A DNA stretch of 34,742 bases from Clostridiales bacterium (GCA_017958365.1 JAGDCV010000081.1:1-34742); one strand, 5' to 3'; positions 24,320-33,179 are shown, numbered from the stretch's first letter. The notes: generated from the letters alone by a model not told the origin. Numbers and translations are program-made.

Positions 24320-24775
24320 ATGAGCTATAAGATTGCGATAGGAACTTCAGACGGAGTTAATGTCGATCTTAAGTTTGGCGCTGTTCGCGCTTTCCATGTC
24401 TATGGGGTAGACGGAACGGAAGTGGCACTTCTCGAGGTTCGGGAAGTGCCTTCCGAATCCCCGGAAAGTGTCGATTGTTCCGTTAATAATGATTGTTCGG
24501 GCAAAGAAGGCTGCTCCGGTAACGGCGGCGGCTGCGGAGGACCTTCACAGGCTTCCGCGAAGGTCGATGTAATAAGTGACTGCAGATGTGTTGTCTGCAG
24601 CAAGATCGGCTTCTCTGCCCAGAAAGTATTCGAGAAGAAAGCTATTTCCGTCTTTGACGTGGAGTGCACGGTGGAGGAAGCATTATCGAAGATCACCGGT
24701 TACTACGCGAAGGTTGACGGACATATTTCGCTCAGAAGGAAACAAGACCCCGGAACGCAAAGTGAGGATGCATAA
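24320..24775 (+). CDS. NifX-like protein with cysteine-rich insertion
   Basis: The 151 residues begin with a NifX-type strand and loop (KIAIGTSDGVNVDLKFGAVRAFHVY) and end with CVVCSKIGFSAQKVF and VEEALSKIT, the halves of the cofactor-carrier domain. Between them is a glycine-, serine- and cysteine-rich insertion of about 35 residues with Cys53, Cys59, Cys65 and Cys72, then Cys88, Cys90 and Cys93. Such a cluster could bind an Fe-S or other metal centre. The gene abuts K1 (no gap) and overlaps D2 by one base, placing it physically between the two component pairs. This suggests, without proving, a role in moving a cluster from D1K1 to D2K2. Confidence 0.82.
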   Translation: MSYKIAIGTSDGVNVDLKFGAVRAFHVYGVDGTEVALLEVREVPSESPESVDCSVNNDCSGKEGCSGNGGGCGGPSQASAKVDVISDCRCVVCSKIGFSAQKVFEKKAISVFDVECTVEEALSKITGYYAKVDGHISLRRKQDPGTQSEDA

Positions 24776-26229
24776 TGGCTGAAGTAAAGTATTCCGGCGT
24801 CCGTGAGAGCCACCCCGGCCGAATCAACGACCTGGGTTCAACGGGTGCCAAGGTCGAACAGGACTACCGTAAAGGCTGCCTTAAGAGGGCGGACAGAAGT
24901 TTCTCTCAGGGTCTTCAGTGTCAGCAGATCAACAGCATGGCTGCTCTAATGTCACTTGAAGATTCTGTTTTTATTTCCCACTCGCCGCAAGGGTGTGTGG
25001 GCTGCTCCATAATGGCGGTCGACATGTACCGTGTCGGACAGGCTCACAGAGGCATAAAGAAGATCAAGAATCCGAGGCTCATCGTAACCAACCTCGACCA
25101 GAAAAGTGTCGTCTTCGGAGGAGAGACCAAGCTTCGTGAGGCTGTTGAACTTGCGGTAAAGAGATACTCTCCCAAGCTCATATTCATCTACGCATCCTGT
25201 GCATCCGGAATCATCGGTGATGACATCGATGCGATAAGCTCCGATCTTCAGAAGCAGTATCCCGATACCCTTATCGTTCCCATTCACTGCGAGGGCTTTA
25301 AGTCCAAGATCTGCGCATCAGGTTTTGACGCCGCTTTCATCGCCATCAACAAGTACATATTGAAGCGCGAGAAGATCGAGAAGCAGAAAGGTCTTGTCAA
25401 TCTGTTTGCCCCCACGACGGTAAGTTACGCGGACCAGAAGGAGATGGAGCGAATGCTCAAGCTTCTCGGCGTTGAAGTAAACTACATTCCTTTCTACAGT
25501 TCCCTCGAGAAGATAAAGAGAATACCCGCAGCGGAAGCTTCCACATCCATCTGCAAAGTATTCGCTGATGAATTCATGAAGACGCTCGAAGAGGATTACG
25601 ACATTCCTTATTCGCATACGGTAATGCCCATAGGCGTACGTAATACCGATAAGTGGTACAGAGGCATCGCCAAAGTGCTCGGCAAGGAAGACGAAGTCGA
25701 GGAGATAATCGAGCAGGAGCATAAGAGGATAGAGCCTCTCGTAGCCAAGATAAGACAGAGGCTTGAAGGTAAGCGTGTCTTTATCTGCGGCGGAACCGGA
25801 AGGTCTTTTGCTGCCGCAGCACTTATCGATGACTTCGGCATGGAGTTGATCGGTCTCGAGACGCCGACTTACGATGACGATGCGCAGGTGGATATCGAGT
25901 ACCTTAACAAGATACACAAGAACTTCGTTGTCGACATCGCCAACATGCAGCCGTTCGAGCAGGTCAACCTCGTGAAGAAACTAAAGCCCGATGCATTCAT
26001 CGGCGTTCCCGAGTGGGCGGCAAAGCTCGGCATACCCACTACGCATGTCCTCGACGGCAAGCGTCCCACTATGGGTTACGACGGCCTTCTGTTCCTCGGA
26101 AACAAGATCGCGGATCAGCTCTCGAATCCCGGCTTTAACAAGAAACTGTCGAAACATTCGAGACTTCCTTACAAAGACTCATGGTACGAGCAGGATCCAT
26201 TCAAGTTCATAACGGGAGGGCAGGAGTGA
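24775..26229 (+). CDS. Nitrogenase component 1 alpha-like subunit, second copy (NifD-like 2)
   Basis: The 484-residue protein has P-cluster cysteines Cys49, Cys74 (SHSPQGC) and Cys142 (ASCASGIIGDDID). Cys260, ahead of LEEDYDIP, aligns with Cys275 of NifD, and His424 in GIPTTHVLDG aligns with His442, so both FeMo-cofactor-type ligands are kept. In CEGFKSKICASGF the residues matching Gln191 and His195 are Cys180 and Phe184. Loss of these two argues against N2 reduction, while the cofactor ligands argue that a metallocluster is bound. This makes D2 the better candidate for the catalytic subunit. It overlaps the Cys-rich NifX gene by one base and leads into K2 after one base. Confidence 0.88.
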   Translation: MAEVKYSGVRESHPGRINDLGSTGAKVEQDYRKGCLKRADRSFSQGLQCQQINSMAALMSLEDSVFISHSPQGCVGCSIMAVDMYRVGQAHRGIKKIKNPRLIVTNLDQKSVVFGGETKLREAVELAVKRYSPKLIFIYASCASGIIGDDIDAISSDLQKQYPDTLIVPIHCEGFKSKICASGFDAAFIAINKYILKREKIEKQKGLVNLFAPTTVSYADQKEMERMLKLLGVEVNYIPFYSSLEKIKRIPAAEASTSICKVFADEFMKTLEEDYDIPYSHTVMPIGVRNTDKWYRGIAKVLGKEDEVEEIIEQEHKRIEPLVAKIRQRLEGKRVFICGGTGRSFAAAALIDDFGMELIGLETPTYDDDAQVDIEYLNKIHKNFVVDIANMQPFEQVNLVKKLKPDAFIGVPEWAAKLGIPTTHVLDGKRPTMGYDGLLFLGNKIADQLSNPGFNKKLSKHSRLPYKDSWYEQDPFKFITGGQE

Positions 26230-26230
26230 T

Positions 26231-27520
26231 ATGGCACAGATAATGGAAAACCCCAGAGGAGGCTGCGTTCTCGCCGGAATCAATTCAGTTCTGGGTGCCA
26301 TCGACCGCGTTTGCCCCATCTACCATTCGGGCCCCGGCTGCTGCATGCAGACTACGGCGTCCGACCAGGGACAGTCAGGACATAAGTCATCCTGCTTTGT
26401 AAGTTCGGTCTCCATCCCTTCAAGCAACATGCTCGAAAAGGAGGTCGTCTTCGGCGGCGTCAATAAACTCAGGACTACGATTGAAGGCGCGCTCGAGATA
26501 ATGGATGCGGACGCATTCTTCGTGCTTACGGGATGCACTGCAGGTATCATCGGTGACGACGTGACTTCAGTGACGGAAGAGTTTCAGAAACAGGGTCATG
26601 AAGTCTATCCCATCGAGACTCCGGGCTTCGTCGGTGACAGTATCTTAGGTTATGAGTGCATATGGTCAACATTCATAAACAAGGTCATAAGAACTGACGT
26701 GCCTAAGGACGATAAGCTCGTCAACATATTCGGCATCATCCCTTATCACGATCCTTTCTGGAGCGGAACTCTCGAGGAGATTGACAGGATACTTTCATCC
26801 CTGGGTCTTAAGGTAAATACATTCTTCACGAAGCACCAGAGCATCGAAGACATAAAGAATTGTTCCGCTGCTGCGTTGAACATAATCATTAATCCCTGGA
26901 TATTCGACGGACCTGCGAAGAAGTTTGAAGAGAAGTTCGGTACTCCTTCGTTAAGATTCCCGGGATTATTCACCGGTGCTACCGATACAACGGAATTTGT
27001 CCGTGCCGTTGCTCAGGCGCTAGATCTTAATAGTGAGAAGGTGGAGAAGGTCATCGCTTACGAAGAGGATTATGTCTACGGATATCTTGAGCAGGCTATA
27101 GGCGCGTTAAGCTGGAAGAGATTTGCCGTTATAGGTGATGCAAATGCGGCAACGGCTTACACGAGGTATCTTGCCAATGACTACAGTTTTACGCCTGTTC
27201 TTGTTATCATAAACGAACCTGTTACAAAGGAGCAGGACCGCGAGCGGATCACGAAGCGAATCCGGGATCTTGAGTTCGCGAAGCCTCCGAAGGTTCTATT
27301 CCTTACCGATCAGTATGACATCAATGAGGCTATAAGAAATGAGGAAGAGGAGATAACACTCCTTATAGGAAGCACCAACGACCGTGAGATAGCTCTTGAG
27401 CAGGATATTCAGTTCCTGGGCGGCACATTCCCCATAAACGACAGGCTTTTCTTCAACAGGACGTATACGGGATATAGGGGAAGTCTCACATTTACCGAAG
27501 ATCTGTACGACAATCTGTAG
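26231..27520 (+). CDS. Nitrogenase component 1 beta-like subunit, second copy (NifK-like 2)
   Basis: The 429-residue partner of D2 has P-cluster-type cysteines Cys12 (RGGCVLAG), Cys37 (HSGPGC, with Cys38 next to it) and Cys102 (LTGCTAGIIGDD). Further NifK-family marks are KEVVFGGVNKL, INPWIFDGPAKKFEEKFGTPSLRF and FPINDRLFFNRTYTGYRGSLTFTEDLYDNL at the end. Cys-Cys at 37-38 is unusual. It starts one base after D2 and is the last gene of the operon; about 60 bases of non-coding DNA follow. K1 and K2 are alike in length and motif order, which suggests an old duplication of the whole DK pair. Confidence 0.88.
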   Translation: MAQIMENPRGGCVLAGINSVLGAIDRVCPIYHSGPGCCMQTTASDQGQSGHKSSCFVSSVSIPSSNMLEKEVVFGGVNKLRTTIEGALEIMDADAFFVLTGCTAGIIGDDVTSVTEEFQKQGHEVYPIETPGFVGDSILGYECIWSTFINKVIRTDVPKDDKLVNIFGIIPYHDPFWSGTLEEIDRILSSLGLKVNTFFTKHQSIEDIKNCSAAALNIIINPWIFDGPAKKFEEKFGTPSLRFPGLFTGATDTTEFVRAVAQALDLNSEKVEKVIAYEEDYVYGYLEQAIGALSWKRFAVIGDANAATAYTRYLANDYSFTPVLVIINEPVTKEQDRERITKRIRDLEFAKPPKVLFLTDQYDINEAIRNEEEEITLLIGSTNDREIALEQDIQFLGGTFPINDRLFFNRTYTGYRGSLTFTEDLYDNL

Positions 27521-27579
27521 CAGATTACACAAATCCAACGGTGTTGACGGTCATGTCCATATAGTGTACCTTTTGCATT

Positions 27580-29547
27580 ATGGCGACCACTAGTGAAGAA
27601 TACATAAAAGCGCGTAAGCTTGCCAATAAGGAATACCAGAAGGCGTTAAGTGAAGGTAGATACCCTTATCTGCCCGCGCTTGAATACATGCTCCCTAAGT
27701 GGAATACGTTCCCGGAGGAGCAGATCGGTACGAGAGAGATACCGATATCTTTTATCGTGGGTACGGTTACCACAGGAAGACAGGAGTGTTTCGCGAGAAA
27801 CTTTATGCCTCTTCTGGCGCCTGATACGGAGTTTGGTATCAAGTGGATAAACCTCATGGATTACCAGATCTCGGAAGGTATCGCGGATGCCATCAAGGTT
27901 ATTGAGTTCATGGGCAAGTTCTATGTCCTCGAAGGCAATAAGAGAGTATCTGTATTGAGATACCTGGAGCAGCCGACCATACTTGCGTCCGTAACGAGAA
28001 TACTTCCTCCCAAGACTGATGATCCTGATGACGAGCTTAAGATCTACTATGAGTTCTTAACCTTCTTCAAGTGCACTTCCATTTACGACATCACGTTTAC
28101 TGAAGAGGGCGGATATGAGAAGCTTGCCGAAGCTGTCGGTAAGACTATGGATGAGCAGTGGGATGAAGACACCATCATGGATCTTAAATCCTGCTTCCTT
28201 AACTTTACCAAGGCATACATGACAGGCGGCGGTAAGGCTTTCCAGATCACTCCCGGTGACGCTTTCCTTGTATATATCGGAATTTATAAGTATGAAAGTC
28301 TCATCAATACTCCTGCTGACGAGATAAAGAAGAACTTAGGTCAGATCTGGAGAGAGATAAGGATCAGGGCTAACGGTAATCAGATCACATTCTCCGAGGA
28401 GCCCCAGCTTGAGAAGAAGGATGCGATCCCGATCTTAAGCAATCTCATGAAGAAGACATATACGGAGAGCAAGCCTCTTAAGGTGTTGTTCCTTTACAAT
28501 AACTATCCTGAGAAGTCGAGATGGGTTAACGGTCACGAGCAGGGAAGACTCGAGCTCGAGGAAGCATTCCCCGGTATCGTTAAGACTCAGGTATGTGTTT
28601 GTGTTAACAGTGAAGAACAGTTTGACGATGCTGTGGATGCAGCGGTGGAAGACGGTGCTGATCTTATCATCACGATCTCTCCTGCGCAGATGGAATTCGC
28701 TTTAAGGGCATCCGTTAAGTATCCGCAGATAAAGTTCCTTAACTGCTCCGTTTACCTGTCACAGGCGGGTGTAAGACCTTACTACGGAAGGATGCACGAG
28801 GCGAAGCTGATCTTAGGCTGTATAGCAGCGGCTTTCGCGAAGGATCACCGCATAGGTTATGTTGCAAATTACCCGATAAGCGGTGCCATTGCCAACATCA
28901 ATGCTTTCGCGATTGGTGCTTCCATGGTAGATCCCGAAGCAAAGATACATCTTACATGGTCCTGCCTTAAGGATAAGCACTGGAGAGACTTCATAAAGGA
29001 AGAGAATCTGAATATCGTGTCCGGTCCTGATCTTATCAGACCGCAGAATGCGGATAACGAGTATGGTCTGTATTCGCACGATGAGAACGGTGAGATCGTT
29101 AACATCGCATTTCCGCTGTGGAACTGGGGGCTGTACTACGAACTGATCGTTCAGAAAATACTTAATGACGCTTGGGACAGCGAGGAGTTTGGTATCGATA
29201 AGGACACGGCCGTTAACTACTGGTGGGGAATGGCTTCGGGTGTTATCGATGTAAAGATGAGCGAGTCGCTGCCTTATGGAATAAACAAACTTGTTGACGC
29301 ATTGAAGAAGAGCATTACTTCGGATGACTTCTCACCGTTTGACGGGGAATTAAGGAGCCAGACCGAAGTCATCAAGACTGAAGACAGCCCGAGGCTTACA
29401 AATGAGCAGCTTCTTGATATGGATTGGCTCAATGAGAATGTCATAGGAAGCATTCCTTCCATGGACGAGATTGTTGAAAGCGCATACAGGACGATCAAGA
29501 CTAATGGTGTTACGTCCGTTATTAAAGGAGAGACAAGCTCAACATGA
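27580..29547 (+). CDS. ParB-like domain fused to a BMP/PnrA-type binding domain
   Basis: The 655-residue protein has no signal peptide. Residues about 110-145 (EFMGKFYVLEGNKRVSVLRYLEQPTIL) resemble the ParB/Srx-type GNKR box. The second half, from LKVLFLYNNYPEKSRWVNGHE through HRIGYVANYPISGAIANINAFAIGA, matches BMP/PnrA-type purine-nucleoside binding proteins, normally secreted lipoproteins. Without export signals this copy would act in the cytoplasm, perhaps as a ligand sensor. No ribosome site is evident before its ATG. It overlaps the following phosphoesterase by four bases. A link to the nif-like genes is not apparent. Confidence 0.75.
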   Translation: MATTSEEYIKARKLANKEYQKALSEGRYPYLPALEYMLPKWNTFPEEQIGTREIPISFIVGTVTTGRQECFARNFMPLLAPDTEFGIKWINLMDYQISEGIADAIKVIEFMGKFYVLEGNKRVSVLRYLEQPTILASVTRILPPKTDDPDDELKIYYEFLTFFKCTSIYDITFTEEGGYEKLAEAVGKTMDEQWDEDTIMDLKSCFLNFTKAYMTGGGKAFQITPGDAFLVYIGIYKYESLINTPADEIKKNLGQIWREIRIRANGNQITFSEEPQLEKKDAIPILSNLMKKTYTESKPLKVLFLYNNYPEKSRWVNGHEQGRLELEEAFPGIVKTQVCVCVNSEEQFDDAVDAAVEDGADLIITISPAQMEFALRASVKYPQIKFLNCSVYLSQAGVRPYYGRMHEAKLILGCIAAAFAKDHRIGYVANYPISGAIANINAFAIGASMVDPEAKIHLTWSCLKDKHWRDFIKEENLNIVSGPDLIRPQNADNEYGLYSHDENGEIVNIAFPLWNWGLYYELIVQKILNDAWDSEEFGIDKDTAVNYWWGMASGVIDVKMSESLPYGINKLVDALKKSITSDDFSPFDGELRSQTEVIKTEDSPRLTNEQLLDMDWLNENVIGSIPSMDEIVESAYRTIKTNGVTSVIKGETSST

Positions 29548-30134
29548 GGATACTTGCCGTAGCGGACATTGAGGACAGACGTTTATACGACTTCTTTACG
29601 AAGGACAGAGTTAAGGGGGTCGACCTCATTATTTCCTGCGGCGATCTTAAGGCGGATTACCTGGATTTTCTCATGACCATGGTTAACGTACCGATGGCAT
29701 ACGTAAGGGGCAATCACGATGATAATCTTAATGCCAAGCCTCCTTTGGGCGGCATCTGCCTTGAGGATAATGTAGTTAACATCATGGGTTATAACTTCTT
29801 AGGCCTCGGCGGTTCAATGAAGTACCATAACGGCCTTAACATGTTTACGGAGAAGGAGATGCGCTGGAGAACCATCAACATGGCTCCTATGGCTACCATC
29901 AAGGGCGTGGATGTTCTCGTTACTCATTCTCCCGCGCGAGGTTACGGAGATCTCGATGATCTTCCTCACAGAGGATTCGAATGCTTTAACAAGGTAATGA
30001 ACAGATATCATCCGCAGCTCATGCTGCACGGTCATGTTCATGCCAATTACGGAATGAATATCGCGATGGAACGCGAGCATCCTTCCGGAACGAAGATAGT
30101 TAATGCATACGGATATCAGATAATCGATCTCTGA
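29544..30134 (+). CDS. Metallophosphoesterase family protein
   Basis: The 196-residue protein has calcineurin-like motifs in order: AVADIED, GDLKADY, GNHDD, THSPARG and HGHVH. The first motif has D-x-E where D-x-H is usual, so one metal ligand is changed. These enzymes hydrolyse phosphodiesters or cyclic nucleotides with two metals; the substrate is unknown. It overlaps the preceding BMP-like gene by four bases (translational coupling) and ends one base from the convergent membrane protein gene. Confidence 0.85.
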   Translation: MRILAVADIEDRRLYDFFTKDRVKGVDLIISCGDLKADYLDFLMTMVNVPMAYVRGNHDDNLNAKPPLGGICLEDNVVNIMGYNFLGLGGSMKYHNGLNMFTEKEMRWRTINMAPMATIKGVDVLVTHSPARGYGDLDDLPHRGFECFNKVMNRYHPQLMLHGHVHANYGMNIAMEREHPSGTKIVNAYGYQIIDL

Positions 30135-30135
30135 T

Positions 30136-30567
30136 TTAATCGTCTTGCTCTTCTTCTATTTGTGCTTTCTTCTTCCTGCCGAAGATCAAGTATAAGAAGA
30201 TCTTGATGATGAGCCTTACGAACCAGAATATCGCGAACATCAGGAAGAATCCGCCTAAGCCGTAAATGATGTCGCGGAAGTCCATCGTTCCTGTCTTGGT
30301 AAGTCTCTGACCGATCTCGATCGCAAATGTTATTACTATCAGTACCGTCACGACATATATCCACGTAACGGCAAGCGTCATCTTTCTTTCCGCAAGGAAT
30401 TTGAAAATGGGATGCACGGCAAATATCAACGCCATGCCGACGATGCCTATAAGCAGGAAGTGCAGCTGCTTATCCGTAAAGTTATATTCGTAGTCATCGT
30501 TCCACGTCAGTATCTTCTCGTGGACATATGTGATGAACTCGATTATCGCGTAAAGTAGTGTAGTCAT
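30136..30567 (-). CDS. VanZ-like small membrane protein
   Basis: The 143-residue protein has three to four helices. FTDKQLHFLLIGIVGM and FAIEIGQRLTKTGTMDFRDIIYGLGGFFLMF match the general VanZ-family pattern, in which Glu/Gln and D-x-x-D-x-x-x-N/G residues surround the second helix. The C-terminus is a highly charged tail (GRKKKAQIEEEQDD). Role unknown; membership of the VanZ superfamily is tentative. It is convergent with the phosphoesterase gene. Confidence 0.6.
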   Translation of the reverse strand: MTTLLYAIIEFITYVHEKILTWNDDYEYNFTDKQLHFLLIGIVGMALIFAVHPIFKFLAERKMTLAVTWIYVVTVLIVITFAIEIGQRLTKTGTMDFRDIIYGLGGFFLMFAIFWFVRLIIKIFLYLIFGRKKKAQIEEEQDD

Positions 30568-30644
30568 ACATTAATCCCGCAACTTAGAAAAATCTGTATA
30601 CTATTCTATATCTAATCTCGGATTTAACAAAAGGGGGGCTTGTT

Positions 30645-32243
30645 ATGAATAAGAAACAGGTTTTTAATCCGTATTTGCCCATAAGTGAATATATACCTGA
30701 CGGTGAGCCTCATGTATTCGGTGACCGCGTTTATATATTCGGTTCTCACGATAAAGAAGGCGGGTATACATATTGTATGCTCGACTACGTAACTTATTCC
30801 GCTCCCGTTGATGATCTTAAGGACTGGAGATACGAAGGCGTTATCTATAAAGCATCACAGGATCCCCAGTATCCGAAGTATAAGTACATGTTCGCTCCTG
30901 ATGTCGTTAAGGGTAACGACGGAAGATTCTATCTTTACTACAGCATGTCAGGCGACTATGGTGTCGGCGGTTATGTCGGTCCGATGAGTGTTGCCGTTGC
31001 GGATAAGCCTGTAGGCCCCTATGAGTTTGTGGGATTCGTCCGGAATAAGGACGGCACTCCTCTTAACAGATATGTATTATTCGACCCTGCTGTAATGAAC
31101 GATGACGGAGTCATCAGGCTTTATTACGGAACCCAGTACGGCATCGACGGTTCTTTACAGGTTCAAAGAGATTCGAAGTTCGAGAGCAATCTCATGAATA
31201 TGTTCGGTGTTACAAAAGAAGAGGTAAGATCATATCCCGACAATATCATGGGCCCCGTCATGGCCGTTCTTGAAGATGACATGATAACGGTAAAGGAAGA
31301 GCCCCGCCATATAATCCCGTATCACGCGAAAGGAACTTCGTTTGAAGCCCATCCTTTCTTTGAAGGAGCTTCGATGCGCAAGGTAAACGGGAAGTACTAC
31401 TTCGTATATTCTTCATGGCTTAATCACGAGCTTTGCTATGCAGTAAGCGATAAGCCGGATGAAGGATTTATATTCGGAGGCACGATTGTAAGTAACGGTG
31501 ATGTTGGCCTTAACGGAAGATGCACTGAGGAGCGTCTTAACATGACCGGAACGACACACGGCAGCATCATCAATATCAATGACAACTGGTATGTCTTCTA
31601 TCACAGATTAACGCACAAATCCGATTACAGCAGACAGTCCTGTGCCGAGAAGATAACCATCGGTAAGGACGGCAGGATCGGTCAGGTTGAAGTAACATCC
31701 TGCGGCCTTAACGGCGGGTCACTTAAGGCTTCCGGTGAGTATCCTTCAGTGATCGCGTGTAACATCACTAACGGCAACATGCCTCACGGATCCAACAGCA
31801 TCTACAAGATCGATTTTCCGAATGTAACCAACCTCGGTGAAGACAGGTTCATCGGAAGCATCGAGCACGGCACATTGATCGGTTATAAGTACTTCCGCGC
31901 GGATGACAACGTGAAGGCAGGTGTTGAAGTAAGGTTTGAGACTGACGGCAACAAGCCTGTCTTCGACGGTCCCGCAAGACTTGATGAGCGTAATTTCGAT
32001 GATGGCGTGAAAAGAGATAACTATGCTTCCTCCGATGCGGGCGATGACAGCTACTTTGAAGTAAGAACGAAGATCGACGGTGATGCGGTTGCGAGAATCT
32101 TGATAGATGATGATAAAGATGAGATGAAGTGGAACCGCTTCGTAAGTGACAAGGCTCTCCCGCAGGGTGAATTTGCTTTATACCTTGTCTATCATGGCCG
32201 CAGGAAGATTCAGCTTAAGACATTATTATTTGAACAGGAGTGA
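30645..32243 (+). CDS. Glycoside hydrolase family 43-like enzyme
   Basis: The 532-residue protein has no signal peptide and is preceded by AGGGGGG. The first 330 residues form a GH43 five-bladed propeller: Asp19 in EYIPDGEPHVFG is the likely base, Asp147 in LFDPAVMNDDG the pKa modulator, and Glu240 in FFEGASMRKVNGKYYFVYS the likely acid. FAPDVV is also typical. The last 150 residues form a beta-sandwich like a carbohydrate-binding module. Cytoplasmic GH43 enzymes usually trim imported xylo- or arabino-oligosaccharides. It overlaps the upstream end of the VanX-like gene region. Confidence 0.85.
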   Translation: MNKKQVFNPYLPISEYIPDGEPHVFGDRVYIFGSHDKEGGYTYCMLDYVTYSAPVDDLKDWRYEGVIYKASQDPQYPKYKYMFAPDVVKGNDGRFYLYYSMSGDYGVGGYVGPMSVAVADKPVGPYEFVGFVRNKDGTPLNRYVLFDPAVMNDDGVIRLYYGTQYGIDGSLQVQRDSKFESNLMNMFGVTKEEVRSYPDNIMGPVMAVLEDDMITVKEEPRHIIPYHAKGTSFEAHPFFEGASMRKVNGKYYFVYSSWLNHELCYAVSDKPDEGFIFGGTIVSNGDVGLNGRCTEERLNMTGTTHGSIININDNWYVFYHRLTHKSDYSRQSCAEKITIGKDGRIGQVEVTSCGLNGGSLKASGEYPSVIACNITNGNMPHGSNSIYKIDFPNVTNLGEDRFIGSIEHGTLIGYKYFRADDNVKAGVEVRFETDGNKPVFDGPARLDERNFDDGVKRDNYASSDAGDDSYFEVRTKIDGDAVARILIDDDKDEMKWNRFVSDKALPQGEFALYLVYHGRRKIQLKTLLFEQE

Positions 32244-32248
32244 AGAGA

Positions 32249-33025
32249 ATGAATAAGAAGATCGGTTTTATCAGTTTGCTTCTTACGGCAGGTGTGTTTG
32301 CATCAGGTTGTGCGGGATCTGCATCTGCAGTAACTGAAGAAACGGGTGAGGCGGCGGAGCCTACGACGGTGGTCGATGAATACGGATATACGCTTTCCAA
32401 TGATTCATCGGATTTTGTGCTTCTGAGTGAAGCGGTTCCGGATGCCATCCTGGAGATCAGATATTATTCCACCTATAACTTCGTAGGAGACCGCATTGAC
32501 GGGTATGAAGAGCCGGTGGCACTTCTTACGAGTGAAGCTGCGGCGGCTTTGAGGGAAGTAAGCGATGAGCTTATGGAGCAGGGTTACCGACTTCTCATCT
32601 ATGATGCATACCGTCCTCAGGTGGCGGTCACGAATTTTGTTAACTGGGCTGAAGATGTTGATGACGTAAGAATGCAGGAGTATTTCTATCCGGATCTTGA
32701 TAAGAGCGAGTTGTTCCCCCAGGGTTATATCGATGCGCACTCGGGACACAGCAGAGGTTCAACTGTCGATCTTACTTTATTCGACATGTCTACGGGACAG
32801 GTTCTGGACATGGGAGGCGTGTTTGATTACTTCGGTGAGATAAGCCATCCTGATTATACTGAGATCACCGATGAGCAGTATGCCAACAGAATGATCTTAA
32901 GAGAAGCAATGCTCTCCCACGGATTCAGACCTCTTGCGACGGAGTGGTGGCATTTTACTCTCGATGATGAGCCGTATCCTGATACATACTTCACATTCCC
33001 GGTAAGCGAAGAGTCGGTTTCCTGA
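32249..33025 (+). CDS. VanX-like D-Ala-D-Ala dipeptidase lipoprotein
   Basis: The start is at ATG 32249 (MNKKIGF) after AGGAGTGAAGAG; a GTG nine bases upstream is less likely. The 258 residues begin with a lipoprotein signal ending in FASGC (Cys21). The catalytic part is the M15D peptidase fold: IYDAYRPQ, HSGHSRGSTVDLTLF (metal His and Asp) and EWWHF (catalytic Glu and metal His). The family cleaves D-Ala-D-Ala or related D-dipeptides. As a surface lipoprotein it probably recycles or trims cell-wall peptides; no vanHA partners are present, so this is not a vancomycin-resistance cluster. Confidence 0.87.
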   Translation: MNKKIGFISLLLTAGVFASGCAGSASAVTEETGEAAEPTTVVDEYGYTLSNDSSDFVLLSEAVPDAILEIRYYSTYNFVGDRIDGYEEPVALLTSEAAAALREVSDELMEQGYRLLIYDAYRPQVAVTNFVNWAEDVDDVRMQEYFYPDLDKSELFPQGYIDAHSGHSRGSTVDLTLFDMSTGQVLDMGGVFDYFGEISHPDYTEITDEQYANRMILREAMLSHGFRPLATEWWHFTLDDEPYPDTYFTFPVSEESVS

Positions 33026-33029
33026 TGCG

Positions 33030-33058
33030 TTGACAACGCCTGATATGTGATGTAACAT
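33030..33058 (+). promoter_or_regulatory. Promoter of the ABC-F leader
   Basis: A perfect TTGACA (33030-33035) is followed after 17 bases by TAACAT (33053-33058), a four of six match. The -35 lies within a short palindrome (gcgttgacaacgc). Transcription would start near 33065, giving a leader of about 180 bases. Confidence 0.6.
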
Positions 33059-33090
33059 CTGACACAAGATCAAAAGAAGGAGGAACACCG

Positions 33091-33111
33091 ATGAAAGTAA
33101 CTGTCTGCTGA
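33091..33111 (+). CDS. Leader peptide upstream of the ABC-F gene (MKVTVC)
   Basis: A six-codon frame, MKVTVC, has an unusually strong ribosome site (AAGGAGG at 33077-33083, seven bases away) and a stop at 33109-33111. It lies between the leader promoter and the hairpin at 33180. Upstream peptides of this kind control many antibiotic-resistance ABC-F genes by ribosome stalling, so this one is a likely regulatory leader. Confidence 0.6.
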   Translation: MKVTVC

Positions 33112-33179
33112 TGTTTTTATAAATGCCACGCGGATAAGTCTTTTTGTGTTCTTATATTCTTTTATAATTATGTCGATTC

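Noticed and set aside
27512..27526. Hairpin aatctg-tag-cagatt at the end of nifK-like 2 as a terminator
   Set aside because: The stem is six base pairs, includes the stop codon and has no U-run after it.
32249..33025. Vancomycin-resistance gene cluster
   Set aside because: Only the VanX-like peptidase is present, as a lipoprotein, with no vanH, vanA-type ligase or VanRS pair; the VanZ-like protein is distant and on the other strand.
33163..33168. TATAAT as a separate promoter for the ABC-F gene
   Set aside because: No acceptable -35 lies 16-18 bases upstream, and it would still lie before the terminator hairpin.
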